A DNA stretch of 37,537 nucleotides from JABDGV01 sp964577935 (lineage in GTDB: Bacteria; Chlamydiota; Chlamydiia; Chlamydiales; FEN-1388): assembly GCA_964577935.1 (NCBI GenBank), contig CAZOAJ010000017.1, forward strand, positions 1 to 37,537. The letters are read 5' to 3'. The notes beneath the pieces are model-generated. The model did not search any database. It was given only the letters and a program-made list of their open reading frames with translations, and was not told the origin of the DNA. A program made the translations under genes and the position numbers. This document shows, piece by piece, positions 1 to 7,901 of the stretch (position 1 is the stretch's first letter; every line of letters begins with the position of its first letter).

Positions 1-240
1 GAGGAGAGCCAATTTCAGGAGGGATCGCATAGAGTAAAAACCAAAATTGGAAAGACCTTCTAGCGCAGTGTGAATTCTTTCGTCAACGAAATTGTATTTT
101 GAATTTTATAGGATGTTGGTTTTCAATGACTTGCGAAAGAAAAATTTAATGTGGTAGAGGTTCTCGGCTTTGTGAAATTCCTTACTAACTTTTTTCCATA
201 AGCATTTTTAGATAAGCGACATTTCGGCCTAAATTTCTAC
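1..240. other. AT-rich stretch without a recognisable gene
   Basis: No ORF with a convincing start and ribosome binding site was found here. Frame 1 from the window edge is open for 20 codons and stops at TAG 61-63, so bases 1-63 could be the 3' end of a gene lying to the left. The open stretch is too short to judge. The rest is AT-rich with many stops. Confidence 0.3.
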
Positions 241-269
241 TTGTAACTTAAAATGATATAAGTTATATT
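241..269 (+). promoter_or_regulatory. Probable sigma-70-type promoter for the first small ORF
   Basis: TTGTAA (241-246) and TATATT (264-269) are separated by 17 bp. They match the TTGACA/TATAAT consensus at 4/6 and 5/6 positions. Transcription would start near 276, about 37 nt before the ATG at 313. The position fits the small ORF, but no other support is available. Confidence 0.5.
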
Positions 270-312
270 TCTGTTTGGCTGAATCCTTATTCAGTCTTTC
301 GTAGAGGTAATT

Positions 313-432
313 ATGTTGATTTCAAACATATCTAAAAACGCAGTATCTGATACAGATGCGCTCGTTTCATCTTTTAATTCCTCTTTCTTTGTTCGCTCTT
401 ATTGGCGCTATCGCCGTTCTTTTAGCGTTTAA
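313..432 (+). CDS. Small protein A with C-terminal YWRYRR signature (39 aa)
   Basis: This ATG-started ORF of 39 codons has a good ribosome binding site, AGAGG at 303-307, five bases before the start. A promoter-like element lies at 241-269. The N-terminal two thirds are polar and Ser-rich. Residues 28-39 read RSYWRYRRSFSV, strongly basic and aromatic, and run right to the stop codon. A second ORF at 585-734 ends with almost the same peptide. I do not recognise the family. The shared C-terminus and good translation signals in both copies argue that the peptide is made. It could be a small secreted or membrane-active peptide, a leader peptide controlling downstream genes, or part of a dispersed repeat that happens to be translated. 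Confidence 0.6.
   Translation: MLISNISKNAVSDTDALVSSFNSSFFVRSYWRYRRSFSV
394..432 (+). repeat. Copy 1 of the duplicated YWRYRR coding motif
   Basis: This stretch covers 12 codons plus the stop. It aligns with 693-734 with one codon (Phe) missing, two synonymous changes and two amino-acid changes (Ser/Pro and Ser/Gly). Similarity continues past the stop: both copies have a T-rich tract and then a TTTGTTAAGTAAAA-like sequence. It contains GGCG-CTAT-CGCC, which can form a short hairpin. Confidence 0.75.
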
Positions 433-503
433 GCTATCTTAGTTATTTTTCATATTTTTAGTTTGTTAAGTAAAAGCTCGGATTTCAATACCCAAGGTGT
501 TTA

Positions 504-529
504 GGTAACCTCATAAACTTTGTGTTACC
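504..529. promoter_or_regulatory. Hairpin in the leader of small ORF B
   Basis: GGTAAC (504-509) and GTTACC (524-529) form a perfect 6-bp stem with a 14-nt loop. No T-run follows, so it is not an obvious terminator. It lies between the two paralogous small ORFs and could act in the untranslated leader of the second. Confidence 0.35.
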
Positions 530-541
530 AGAGCCATTTTG

Positions 542-571
542 AGTGTTTTGAATTTCTTCAAAAGAAACACT
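542..571. promoter_or_regulatory. Hairpin just upstream of the ribosome binding site of small ORF B
   Basis: AGTGTTT (542-548) pairs perfectly with AAACACT (565-571). An inner TTTTGAA/TTCAAAA pairing can form as an alternative. The stem ends four bases before the GGAGG at 575-579, so folding could affect ribosome access. A regulatory role is inferred from position only. Confidence 0.4.
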
Positions 572-584
572 AATGGAGGTCATT

Positions 585-734
585 ATGTGTACCCATAAAG
601 AAAGCCCGCACGATACGTTGCAGGGATTTATATTGTCGTTATTTGCACTTGCCTGCTCATCCTCCCAATCACTCGTTATCGCTTCCTATCTCCGTTCTTT
701 CTATTGGCGCTACCGCCGTCCTTTTGGCGTTTAA
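585..734 (+). CDS. Small protein B with C-terminal YWRYRR signature (49 aa)
   Basis: This ATG-started ORF of 49 codons has a near-perfect ribosome binding site, GGAGGT at 575-580, with ideal spacing. Residues 14-34 are hydrophobic and could form one membrane segment or a signal-like core, followed by the basic aromatic end RSFYWRYRRPFGV (residues 37-49). The C-terminus is shared with the ORF at 313-432, while the N-termini are unrelated. Two hairpins (504-529 and 542-571) precede it, and the operon starting at 924 follows. I do not recognise the family. It may be a small membrane peptide or a regulatory leader peptide. The strong translation signal and the paralogue make chance unlikely. Confidence 0.65.
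   Translation: MCTHKESPHDTLQGFILSLFALACSSSQSLVIASYLRSFYWRYRRPFGV
693..734 (+). repeat. Copy 2 of the duplicated YWRYRR coding motif
   Basis: This is the partner of 394-432. It contains GGCG-CTAC-CGCC and then a second GGCG just before the stop, so CGCC can pair either backward or forward. Copy 1 lost the forward option (AGCG). The CGC/CGT/GGC-rich motif stands out from the AT-rich surroundings. Confidence 0.75.
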
Positions 735-824
735 GCCACTCTTTCTTTTTTACAGTCGGTTTTGTTGAGTAAAAATGGCGTCTCAAGCGCATATTTAAAG
801 ATTTTTATTTATTACTAAATAAGC

Positions 825-853
825 TTGTAAAACTGCGTTTTAGTTTGTAAAAA
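825..853 (+). promoter_or_regulatory. Possible promoter of the 924-7405 operon
   Basis: TTGTAA (825-830) and TAAAAA (848-853) are 17 bp apart, each with 4/6 consensus matches. Transcription would start near 860, about 64 nt before the chosen ATG. In DNA this AT-rich, such matches arise easily by chance. Confidence 0.3.
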
Positions 854-923
854 ATAAATAATTTAATCGCGCTTGGTCGCATGCTTTTTGGTTTATTTTA
901 AAAAATTAACACATGGTTTTTTT

Positions 924-2216
924 ATGTCGTTTCTAACTTCCATGTCGATTCAGAATGGATCTGAGTCTTCACTTTTATCTTCCTTACTTCCTTCTGCTCA
1001 AATGCAAGAAATTGCAACGAAAGAAGGATTTTATATGATTAAAAATCTTCTTAATCTTGCTAAAGATGCGGTGTATTCACTGCAAAAGGGTGAATTATCG
1101 AAATTTGATGCACATGTCAGTGATCAGTCATGTCAAAATAGAGCTATCATTGTCTCCTTGATAGCTCAAAAAGTACTTGAGCAATCCTCATGTCTGAACG
1201 AACTTGCTCAAACTCTTCAACACAAAATTGTTAGTGTTCAAGATAAGCTTAATAAGCTCAATCAAGCAGCGAAAGGTCTGACTCTCAGTTTAGACAAAGA
1301 AATCGATTCAGGAAAGTTTGATATTACAGTTCCTGATTCAATTGCCTATATGATTAAGTGCTTTCTTCTTCATAAGGCAAAGGCGGTACATACCACTAAA
1401 TCAGATTGTTCATGTCATAAAGAAAGGATAACAAAATTTTATGAACGAACTGAAATTGGAGCGTTATTAAAAGCAACTCCTCCCAAATCAGCTTCGCTCT
1501 TAACAGAGAAAATAAAGGCTATAATAGAGAAAACAAAAAGTGAAATTGCCGAGACATCCTGTCATGAAATTATACATTGCATGAAAAAAATCCCTTCATT
1601 TGAAGGGGCGGGTGTTGAGCTCGTCCAATTACTCCAGATGAGTAATGAAAAGATAGTAATGCCCTGTTTTTTATCGATGCAGGCTGTTTTGCATATCTCT
1701 GGGGCTAATTCGATTCCAATTTTACTCAAAATGAAGCAGGCCTCACATAGGGATGAAAATTTTCAAGATCCGTTTAACTCTGCAATTCTCTACAAAATTC
1801 AGAATGGGCTTTCTGATTTAAGCGGAGAGTCAATAGAGGCGGTTCCTGTTGAAGAGAGTCATGTCGCTATGGATGTTCCTGTGCTAGTTATCGAAGGACA
1901 AAGGTTTCAAAATGTGCCTGAGCCTAAAGAAGAGCATCTCTCGAGGCTTTTAAAGTCGAATTTTATTGATCTATGTCTTATGAATGCCGCTCAACATGCA
2001 CAATATAGCGATTCAAGTCTTGATGAGACTCTTCTTCAAGCTCCATTGCTTCAAGAAAAGATTCAGAAAATTGCTCTAGAGGCTCATGTAAAGGGGTGCT
2101 CATTCGAAAACCAAAGTCTAATGCGGATCAATCACATATATTGTTCGACGTTGAAATACGAGAAATCCTCTGTTGAGCTCATCAAGCAACAAAATGCTCA
2201 AGGGATATCTTTATGA
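924..2216 (+). CDS. Uncharacterised protein, first gene of the hydantoinase-like operon
   Basis: This protein of 430 residues is not one I recognise. No signal peptide or membrane segment is evident. It is largely helical in character, with Lys/Glu/Leu-rich stretches around residues 40-110 and 170-215 that may form coiled coils, and about a dozen scattered cysteines, including a Cys-x-Cys-His cluster. The ATG at 924 was preferred to an upstream in-frame TTG at 873, but neither has a clear ribosome binding site. Its stop overlaps the start of the downstream permease gene (ATGA at 2213-2216), so the two are probably translationally coupled. It could be a lineage-specific cytoplasmic protein or a secreted effector; nothing here decides this. 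Confidence 0.7.
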   Translation: MSFLTSMSIQNGSESSLLSSLLPSAQMQEIATKEGFYMIKNLLNLAKDAVYSLQKGELSKFDAHVSDQSCQNRAIIVSLIAQKVLEQSSCLNELAQTLQHKIVSVQDKLNKLNQAAKGLTLSLDKEIDSGKFDITVPDSIAYMIKCFLLHKAKAVHTTKSDCSCHKERITKFYERTEIGALLKATPPKSASLLTEKIKAIIEKTKSEIAETSCHEIIHCMKKIPSFEGAGVELVQLLQMSNEKIVMPCFLSMQAVLHISGANSIPILLKMKQASHRDENFQDPFNSAILYKIQNGLSDLSGESIEAVPVEESHVAMDVPVLVIEGQRFQNVPEPKEEHLSRLLKSNFIDLCLMNAAQHAQYSDSSLDETLLQAPLLQEKIQKIALEAHVKGCSFENQSLMRINHIYCSTLKYEKSSVELIKQQNAQGISL

Positions 2217-3412
2217 CACGCCTGAATTGGAAAGAACTCACAATGATTCAGATTGGGGGAGCGGTATGCATGCCGCTTCTCCTTATAGGATTTGAAATAG
2301 GGAAGAACCTTCCTTTTTTTACAGCGTGCCTTGTTATTTTGGTGGCTAATGCGTTTTTGACACTTATGGCAATGGCTGTTGGTCGATTGGCCTATTCGAC
2401 GGGGCTTTCAACAACTGAGTGTATTGCCTCAATATTGGGGGAGCCTGGCAGGCTTATCTCAGGATTTTTAATATCTATCACGATGGTTTCGTGGTTTTCA
2501 ATCCAAACGGAAGTTGTTGTTCAGGATATTCTCAACCTATTCCGCATTGATAATGGAATGAGTATTCCTGTTACAGCTTTATTTATTGCTCTCATGGCAG
2601 GAAGTTGTCTTTATGGTTTAAAGGCGATTAGTAAGCTATCGGCTTTTGCAACACCTGTAATGGCAATTACTCTTGCGCTTGCTTGTATCAATTGTGTTCC
2701 GGATCGAGCTATATCAGGTTTTCGAGGAAGCTACGAAGATATCCAAAAAGGCCTTCTTATAGTTGTCGGAGGGGCTGTTATGGCTGTATTAGATCTGCCA
2801 ACATTTTTTAGGGCTGCTAAAACAGAACAAGATGTACATAAGGCTACTATTGCAAGTTTTCTGCTTGGTGTTTCGGCTGTTGAGGCCATAGGTGCCTACT
2901 TAAGCCAAGGCGCTCAATCGTGTGGGCTCGTATCGGCTTTAGTAGGAGATGGTGGATACTTATTACTTTTTGTTACTTCAACTTTTATTGTTCTTGCCGG
3001 ATGGACAACAAATGTTACAAATCTCTACTCCGGGGGTGTTGCAGCTCGTGCACTTTTCCCGGCAATTGTTGAAAATAAACTGATCATTTTTATGGCTTTG
3101 GTTGGATTCATTTTGACCCAACTTGGGTTATATGAACATTTTGGTGTTGTTTTAGAGCTTTTTGCAATAGCCACTATTGCCTTAGGCTCTGAATTAGTTA
3201 AATCAACATTTGTTACCTCTACATCTCGAGCATCCTCATGGTTTGCGGTCTCTATTGGAACATCTATCGGAATGCTCGACCTATTCTTTGGCAGTAGCTT
3301 TTCAGGAATAGCCATTTTGGACGTCCTTATAGTAACCCTCACAATCTCGATTGCAGGATCAAAGATTTTGGGTTCTTCAGAGTTGAACCCCCAAGTTTCT
3401 GAGAGTTTATAA
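2213..3412 (+). CDS. NCS1/CodB-like nucleobase (cytosine-type) permease
   Basis: This 399-residue integral membrane protein has about 12 predicted transmembrane segments and resembles the cytosine/purine/hydantoin permeases (NCS1 family, CodB type). The N-terminal stretch with an IQIGGAVCMPLLLIG motif and the central 'PTFFRA' region fit this family. NCS1 carriers import nucleobases or hydantoins by ion symport across the inner membrane. It overlaps the gene before it by 4 bp and shares one base with the next, so it is part of a compact operon with a DUF917 protein and a hydantoinase-type subunit. The substrate cannot be read from sequence. A hydantoin, nucleobase or related ring compound is the likeliest class, based on its neighbours. 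Confidence 0.8.
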   Translation: MTRLNWKELTMIQIGGAVCMPLLLIGFEIGKNLPFFTACLVILVANAFLTLMAMAVGRLAYSTGLSTTECIASILGEPGRLISGFLISITMVSWFSIQTEVVVQDILNLFRIDNGMSIPVTALFIALMAGSCLYGLKAISKLSAFATPVMAITLALACINCVPDRAISGFRGSYEDIQKGLLIVVGGAVMAVLDLPTFFRAAKTEQDVHKATIASFLLGVSAVEAIGAYLSQGAQSCGLVSALVGDGGYLLLFVTSTFIVLAGWTTNVTNLYSGGVAARALFPAIVENKLIIFMALVGFILTQLGLYEHFGVVLELFAIATIALGSELVKSTFVTSTSRASSWFAVSIGTSIGMLDLFFGSSFSGIAILDVLIVTLTISIAGSKILGSSELNPQVSESL

Positions 3413-4446
3413 TGAAAAATGTACTCACGAATGAAGATCTTCATTTTTTAGCCTTAGGAGCAAGCTTATTGGGATCAGGTGGAGGTGGAGACCCATCCTT
3501 TGATCTCCTTGCAGCTCATGAGCTATGTTTGCATCAAGGACCAGTATCTCTTTATCAAATTGATGAAATTCCTGATGAAGAAATAGTTGTCTGCTGTGCG
3601 TATATCGGAGCTCCCCTTGTGGCATCAGAGAAGCTTTCAACGATCGGAGAGTGGAAAAAAGCTCAAATACTTATTGAACGATTTCTCGATAGACCTCTCT
3701 GGGGGGTCGTGTCAGGAGAAATAGGTGGAGCAAATGCATTTGCAGCACTCATTGCCGCCTTGGAATGCAATCTAAAATTGATAGATGCAGATACTTTAGG
3801 CCGAGCATTTCCGACAGTAAATATCAGTTCTTGTGCTCTTCATTCAATTAAACCAACTCCAGCGGTTTTAGTTGATGGCCTGCTCAATGGAGCGGTTCTT
3901 GATTGCAAAGAAACACAAGTGCTTGAGCATTTTGCAAGGTCTTTAGTAGTGCCCATGGGGTCAACTGCTGCCATGATGCTCTATCCAATGACTGGAAGGC
4001 AGGCAAAAGTAGCTCTCATTCCTGGAAGCCTTGGATCTGCACTTGCGCTCGGAAAGGTTCTTGAAAGAGATAGAGCTCTCCCAGGAAAGGTAGTTGGTCG
4101 TGGGATGATCATTGATCAGATGATTCGAATTGAAGGGGGATTCCAGAAGGGAGAGATACTGATCCAAGAAAACGACTCAGAGCAAGTGTATATCATCGAT
4201 GTTCAGAATGAGTATCTAGTTGTTCGAAGAGGAGAAGAAGTTCTTTCGACAACACCGGATATTATTTCGCTTATCAACCAGGAAACAAGAACTCCTATCT
4301 TAAGCGATCAGATTAAGTATGGGCAACAAGTTGAAATTCTTGTAATGGCATCGCCAAAAATATGGACAAGTCAATGTGGACTTGAAATGACATCTCCTCG
4401 AGCATTTGGATATACATTTGAACCAAAATTAATAAAAGAAGATTGA
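3412..4446 (+). CDS. DUF917 family protein (S-methyl-thiohydantoin desulfurase-like)
   Basis: This 344-residue soluble protein has the DUF917 hallmark near its N-terminus, LGASLLGSGGGGDP (about residues 15-28), followed by a conserved acidic/Gly-rich region (VSGEIGGANA and IDADTLGRAFP, about residues 98-132). DUF917 proteins are commonly encoded beside hydantoinase/oxoprolinase A subunits and NCS1-type permeases, as here. To my knowledge the Pfam family was renamed after an S-methyl-thiohydantoin desulfurase. The true substrate in this organism is unknown. Its start overlaps the upstream stop by one base and its end overlaps the region of the next start, which supports coordinated expression. 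Confidence 0.85.
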   Translation: MKNVLTNEDLHFLALGASLLGSGGGGDPSFDLLAAHELCLHQGPVSLYQIDEIPDEEIVVCCAYIGAPLVASEKLSTIGEWKKAQILIERFLDRPLWGVVSGEIGGANAFAALIAALECNLKLIDADTLGRAFPTVNISSCALHSIKPTPAVLVDGLLNGAVLDCKETQVLEHFARSLVVPMGSTAAMMLYPMTGRQAKVALIPGSLGSALALGKVLERDRALPGKVVGRGMIIDQMIRIEGGFQKGEILIQENDSEQVYIIDVQNEYLVVRRGEEVLSTTPDIISLINQETRTPILSDQIKYGQQVEILVMASPKIWTSQCGLEMTSPRAFGYTFEPKLIKED

Positions 4447-4448
4447 AT

Positions 4449-6071
4449 ATGAAGTATCGAATAGGGATAGACGTCGGCGGTACCAATACTGATTTTGTTC
4501 TCCTGAATAGTTATGATGAAGTATGTGCAACTCATAAACAAAATACTACGCATCCTATCGATCGCGGAGTCCTTGAAGGGGTTCAGGAAATTTGTCATCG
4601 GGCAAGAATATCAATAAAAGATATACATGAGATTGCCATAGGCTCCACACATGCGTTAAATGCGCTATTACAGGCCAAAGATCTTCAGCCAACGGGGCTT
4701 ATCAGGTTTGCAAGTCAAAATCCTCGTCTTTCAGGAGGAGCAGGTCTTCCTACTCGATTGAAAGAGAACTTTTTTGTTGGATGTGAGACTGTGAGTGGTG
4801 GCTTTGAGTGTGATGGAAGAATTCTTTCTCCATTTGATCCAGATCTCTTTTTACGGGCTGTTGACAGGCTTGTCCTTAAGGGAGCCAAAGGTATTGCTTT
4901 AGTAAGTGTCTTTGGGTCTTTGTTCCCTGATCATGAAATACTTGGGCGAGATTTGATCAAACAGCACTATATCGAGATGCTCAAAGTAACATGCTCACAT
5001 GAACTTGGAGGGATCGGTTTTATTGAACGAGAAAATGCTGCTCTCATTAATACAGCACTAATGTCGGTAGTGGAAAGTGGTTTCAAACAACTGATACAAG
5101 GCCTTACAGATCTAGGAGCTGATCCTGATGGTTTGTATTTCATTCAAAATGATGGAAGCAGGATGTTATATCAAACCGGTATAGACTTGCCGATAAAAAC
5201 ACTCTCTTGTGGGCCTATTAATTCAGGTCGAGGAGGAGCCCTTTTAAAGGGCTTTCAAGACTGTATTGTAATTGACATAGGAGGCACATCTACTGATATT
5301 TGCAGGGTTCGAGGCGGTTTTGTGCAAAGATCAACAGGTGCAGTTGAGATAGCAGACGTTAAACTTCAATGTGCTGCTCCCGATGTTGTATCCTTGTCGA
5401 TAGGTGGTGGAAGCATTGTTGATCCCATATTCAAAAATGTAGGTCCTGAGAGTGTCGCCATGAATCTCTCAAACTCTGCAGTTTCATTCGGTGGTTCTGT
5501 GTTAACAATGACCGATCTTGGTTTGAAAAGTGAGAGACTCATTATTTCAGGAGCTCAATATGAGCACGTTTCAATAGAAATGTCAATGTGCAATGAAATC
5601 TTGGACCTCGTTGGACAGAGAATAGCCAAAGCTGCAGAGCTAGTCCGGGGGAAGGAGGTTAATCTTCCCGTTATCATAGTAGGAGGAGGTGCTCTTCTCG
5701 TTGCGGACTCCATAAAAAAATATATATATCCAGTCTATCTACCCTCCGACATAGCTCATGTGGGGATTGCTAATGCCTTAGGTGCAGCCCATTCTGAAAT
5801 GAGCGGGAGATCAGATGGGATTGTTTCTTTAGCAAATAGAGAATCAATGGTTGAAGTTCTATCACGCAAGGCAAAGCAGAATGCAATTGATAATGGAGCA
5901 GATCCCGATCAGGTCAGAATTGTGAATATGGAGATAACACCATTTGCATATACTCAGGATAATTTAACTCAAATTTCTCTTTTAGCCTTAGGTCCACGAA
6001 GAAATACGAATGGAAATACAAGGGGAAATACAATTTGTGCTATGAGTGAATCGGTAGAAATAAGGACTTGA
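4449..6071 (+). CDS. HyuA-like hydantoinase/oxoprolinase family protein
   Basis: This protein of 540 residues belongs to the hydantoinase A/5-oxoprolinase superfamily, which has an ASKHA (actin-like) ATPase fold. Phosphate-binding loops are visible at residues 8-15 (DVGGTNTD) and about 275-283 (IDIGGTSTD). The conserved GSTHALNALL lies near 66-75. Such enzymes use ATP to open hydantoin or oxoproline rings. Its length suits the A subunit; no B subunit (HyuB) is encoded in the window. The ATG at 4449 is chosen over a TTG at 4443 that overlaps the previous stop. With the permease and DUF917 protein it probably forms an uptake and ring-opening route for a cyclic amide. The substrate is unknown. 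Confidence 0.85.
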   Translation: MKYRIGIDVGGTNTDFVLLNSYDEVCATHKQNTTHPIDRGVLEGVQEICHRARISIKDIHEIAIGSTHALNALLQAKDLQPTGLIRFASQNPRLSGGAGLPTRLKENFFVGCETVSGGFECDGRILSPFDPDLFLRAVDRLVLKGAKGIALVSVFGSLFPDHEILGRDLIKQHYIEMLKVTCSHELGGIGFIERENAALINTALMSVVESGFKQLIQGLTDLGADPDGLYFIQNDGSRMLYQTGIDLPIKTLSCGPINSGRGGALLKGFQDCIVIDIGGTSTDICRVRGGFVQRSTGAVEIADVKLQCAAPDVVSLSIGGGSIVDPIFKNVGPESVAMNLSNSAVSFGGSVLTMTDLGLKSERLIISGAQYEHVSIEMSMCNEILDLVGQRIAKAAELVRGKEVNLPVIIVGGGALLVADSIKKYIYPVYLPSDIAHVGIANALGAAHSEMSGRSDGIVSLANRESMVEVLSRKAKQNAIDNGADPDQVRIVNMEITPFAYTQDNLTQISLLALGPRRNTNGNTRGNTICAMSESVEIRT

Positions 6072-6076
6072 TAGGT

Positions 6077-7405
6077 ATGGAATTTGAATGTGAGCCAGTA
6101 GCAGAAGCAATTCTTCTTGGGATCGTAAGAAAAATCGAGGAACTTTGTCCTCAGTTCAAACAATTTGGACAGGACCTTATTGAGAAGACTTCTACACGAT
6201 TGTTTGATTGGCTCGATCATGTCACTATTTCTTCCAAAGGTATAAATGAGATCGTAGATCTTGGTTTTGTTCAAATAGCTGAAGTCGGCCGTGTAAAGTT
6301 ATTCCATCATCCAAAAGCTCAATTTTCTCTCATTCGTATCGATGACCATCACCCATCAATAGGTATTTCTGTTGATAGTGTTGAAGAGTTTCTTCTTACG
6401 CATGGACTTGACCGAACCATTCTCGGTGGATATTTAGGAGTCCTTCGACAAGCAAATATTTGGCAAGCAGAGTCTCAATCGGGGACGATACAAATCCAAG
6501 CGATTGAACGACGCGCTCGTTCAGCGATTGAACCTCAAGCCACAAATGGTGAATGGTTACAGCTCATGATGGATGGGATGTCCTTATGGATGACGCGCCC
6601 ACGATTTGATGATGATGAAAAATGCTTTCAAGAGGCTGAAAAAAGAGCTAAGAAGCTTGTCAAAATGGTTGGATCTGAATGTGCATCGTGGATTGTCTTA
6701 AAGGCTGAGCGTGATTATTGGCAGGCAAGAAATCAGGCGGGTCAGTGGCAAAAAGCGCGTCAAGATAGATATGGCCTTGGATGGGCAAATCATGACCATC
6801 ACACATTCAGATCATCTAGAAAGTACTTCAAACGTCTTGTTTGTCTCTTTGAATCGCTCGGTTTTTATTGCCGTGAACGTTTTTATGCAGGGCGAGAAGC
6901 TGGTTGGGGTGCACAGGTTATGGAGCATACAAATGCTCGGTATGTCCTATTTCTTGATGTGGACCTCCTTGATCATGAGATTAATATCGATTTTGCACAT
7001 ACAGAGCTCCTTGAGATTTCGAAGATGAGCACCGTTGGTCTCTGGTGCGGTCTGCACGGGGAATCTATATTAGGGGGCGGAATGCATCACCTTGAAGCAC
7101 AGTTCTCATTTGACCAAATGAAAGAGAGTTTAGATGAGTCGGGGCTTGGCATGATGAACCCTTTTAGCTTCTTTCCGTACTTAAAACAGGCTTTTTCAAA
7201 AGGCGAGGTGTGGCGTGTTAATCCAAAGCGTCTCGATGTTCTTTTCAAAAATGGTTCAATAACCCAAGAGCAGCGCGATAAGTTTGAACGAGAAGGGGCT
7301 TTAGGAAGCCATTTAGAAAACCTTGAGCGCAATGAGGGCTATAAAGGCTTTAACAAGAACAATGTTAGCTCCATAATTCGGGAGACTGATCCTAGACTAC
7401 AATAG
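6077..7405 (+). CDS. Conserved uncharacterised protein with NHDHHTFRSSR motif
   Basis: This protein of 442 residues looks highly conserved in its C-terminal two thirds but has no function I can name. Notable features are a basic, His-rich motif NHDHHTFRSSR (about residues 238-248), an acidic FLDVDL (about 292-297), GLWCGLHGES (about 321-330) followed by GMHHLEAQF, and a C-terminal GSHLENLERNEGYKGF block. The clustered His, Asp and Cys suggest an enzyme, possibly metal dependent. It is the last gene of the hydantoinase-type operon. The ATG at 6077 is preferred to a TTG at 6068 because TAAGGA at 6061-6066 serves it better. Context links it to the same pathway. It might also be a separate housekeeping gene carried in the operon. 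Confidence 0.75.
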   Translation: MEFECEPVAEAILLGIVRKIEELCPQFKQFGQDLIEKTSTRLFDWLDHVTISSKGINEIVDLGFVQIAEVGRVKLFHHPKAQFSLIRIDDHHPSIGISVDSVEEFLLTHGLDRTILGGYLGVLRQANIWQAESQSGTIQIQAIERRARSAIEPQATNGEWLQLMMDGMSLWMTRPRFDDDEKCFQEAEKRAKKLVKMVGSECASWIVLKAERDYWQARNQAGQWQKARQDRYGLGWANHDHHTFRSSRKYFKRLVCLFESLGFYCRERFYAGREAGWGAQVMEHTNARYVLFLDVDLLDHEINIDFAHTELLEISKMSTVGLWCGLHGESILGGGMHHLEAQFSFDQMKESLDESGLGMMNPFSFFPYLKQAFSKGEVWRVNPKRLDVLFKNGSITQEQRDKFEREGALGSHLENLERNEGYKGFNKNNVSSIIRETDPRLQ

Positions 7406-7452
7406 GAACTGTGCAGGAATAAGTTTTACACTCACGAGGAAGTGTTAATTAA

Positions 7453-7487
7453 CTACGGAGTACATGTTTTGGTTATGGACTCCGTGG
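7453..7487. terminator. Hairpin between converging genes
   Basis: CTACGGAGT (7453-7461) pairs with ACTCCGTGG (7479-7487), 9 bp with one G-T pair and a 17-nt loop. It lies between the end of the plus-strand operon and the end of the minus-strand small protein gene. No strong T-run flanks it on either side, so efficient intrinsic termination is uncertain. Confidence 0.4.
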
Positions 7488-7512
7488 AAAAGATAAGAAA
7501 ATGAAGCATAAA

Positions 7513-7818
7513 CTATTCTTTACGGGTAGAATATTCGCTTCCTGTTTGAGGCTCAGAGCTTGCTTTTTGAAATGGCACTCTGCTTACCAACATTCCAGCT
7601 GCATTTTTTGAGAACTTTCGTTGATTAGCTAAAATTTTTTCTTGGTTATTCTTGATCTCTTCTTGGTTTTTGTAGACCAAAGAGATTTTTTCATTAAGCG
7701 CATTTAATTTGGCGTTCGTCTTGTGGGCGAGGAGATTATTAGTAACGATGCAGTAGGAAACAAAACCAACGCCGCCTAGTGCTATACTGGTGTACATTGC
7801 ATATGAATCTAGTCTCAT
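7513..7818 (-). CDS. Small membrane-anchored coiled-coil protein (101 aa)
   Basis: The protein has one hydrophobic segment near residues 9-28 (GGVGFVSYCIVT). A charged, Asn/Gln/Lys/Glu-rich region follows (about 30-70) with a heptad-like pattern and repeated 'NQE' units, suggesting a coiled coil. The tail is polar. A good ribosome binding site, GAGGG, lies five bases before the ATG. No family is recognised. The topology would place the coiled coil on one side of the inner membrane, as in small scaffold or Inc-like proteins, but it lacks the bilobed hydrophobic domain typical of Inc proteins. It is the most downstream minus-strand gene of the glycan-enzyme block, about 80 bp beyond its neighbour. 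Confidence 0.65.
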   Translation of the reverse strand: MRLDSYAMYTSIALGGVGFVSYCIVTNNLLAHKTNAKLNALNEKISLVYKNQEEIKNNQEKILANQRKFSKNAAGMLVSRVPFQKASSEPQTGSEYSTRKE

Positions 7819-7901
7819 TATGACCCTCAGAAATGTTTTTGAAAGGGTATTATATGTGTGTGAATAGTTTTATACAATTCATAAGTAATGTGCTTAAGGA
7901 G

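Noticed and set aside
3025..3444. Minus-strand ORF of 139 codons
   Set aside because: It lies opposite the well-supported permease gene and reads as a shadow, with no family features.
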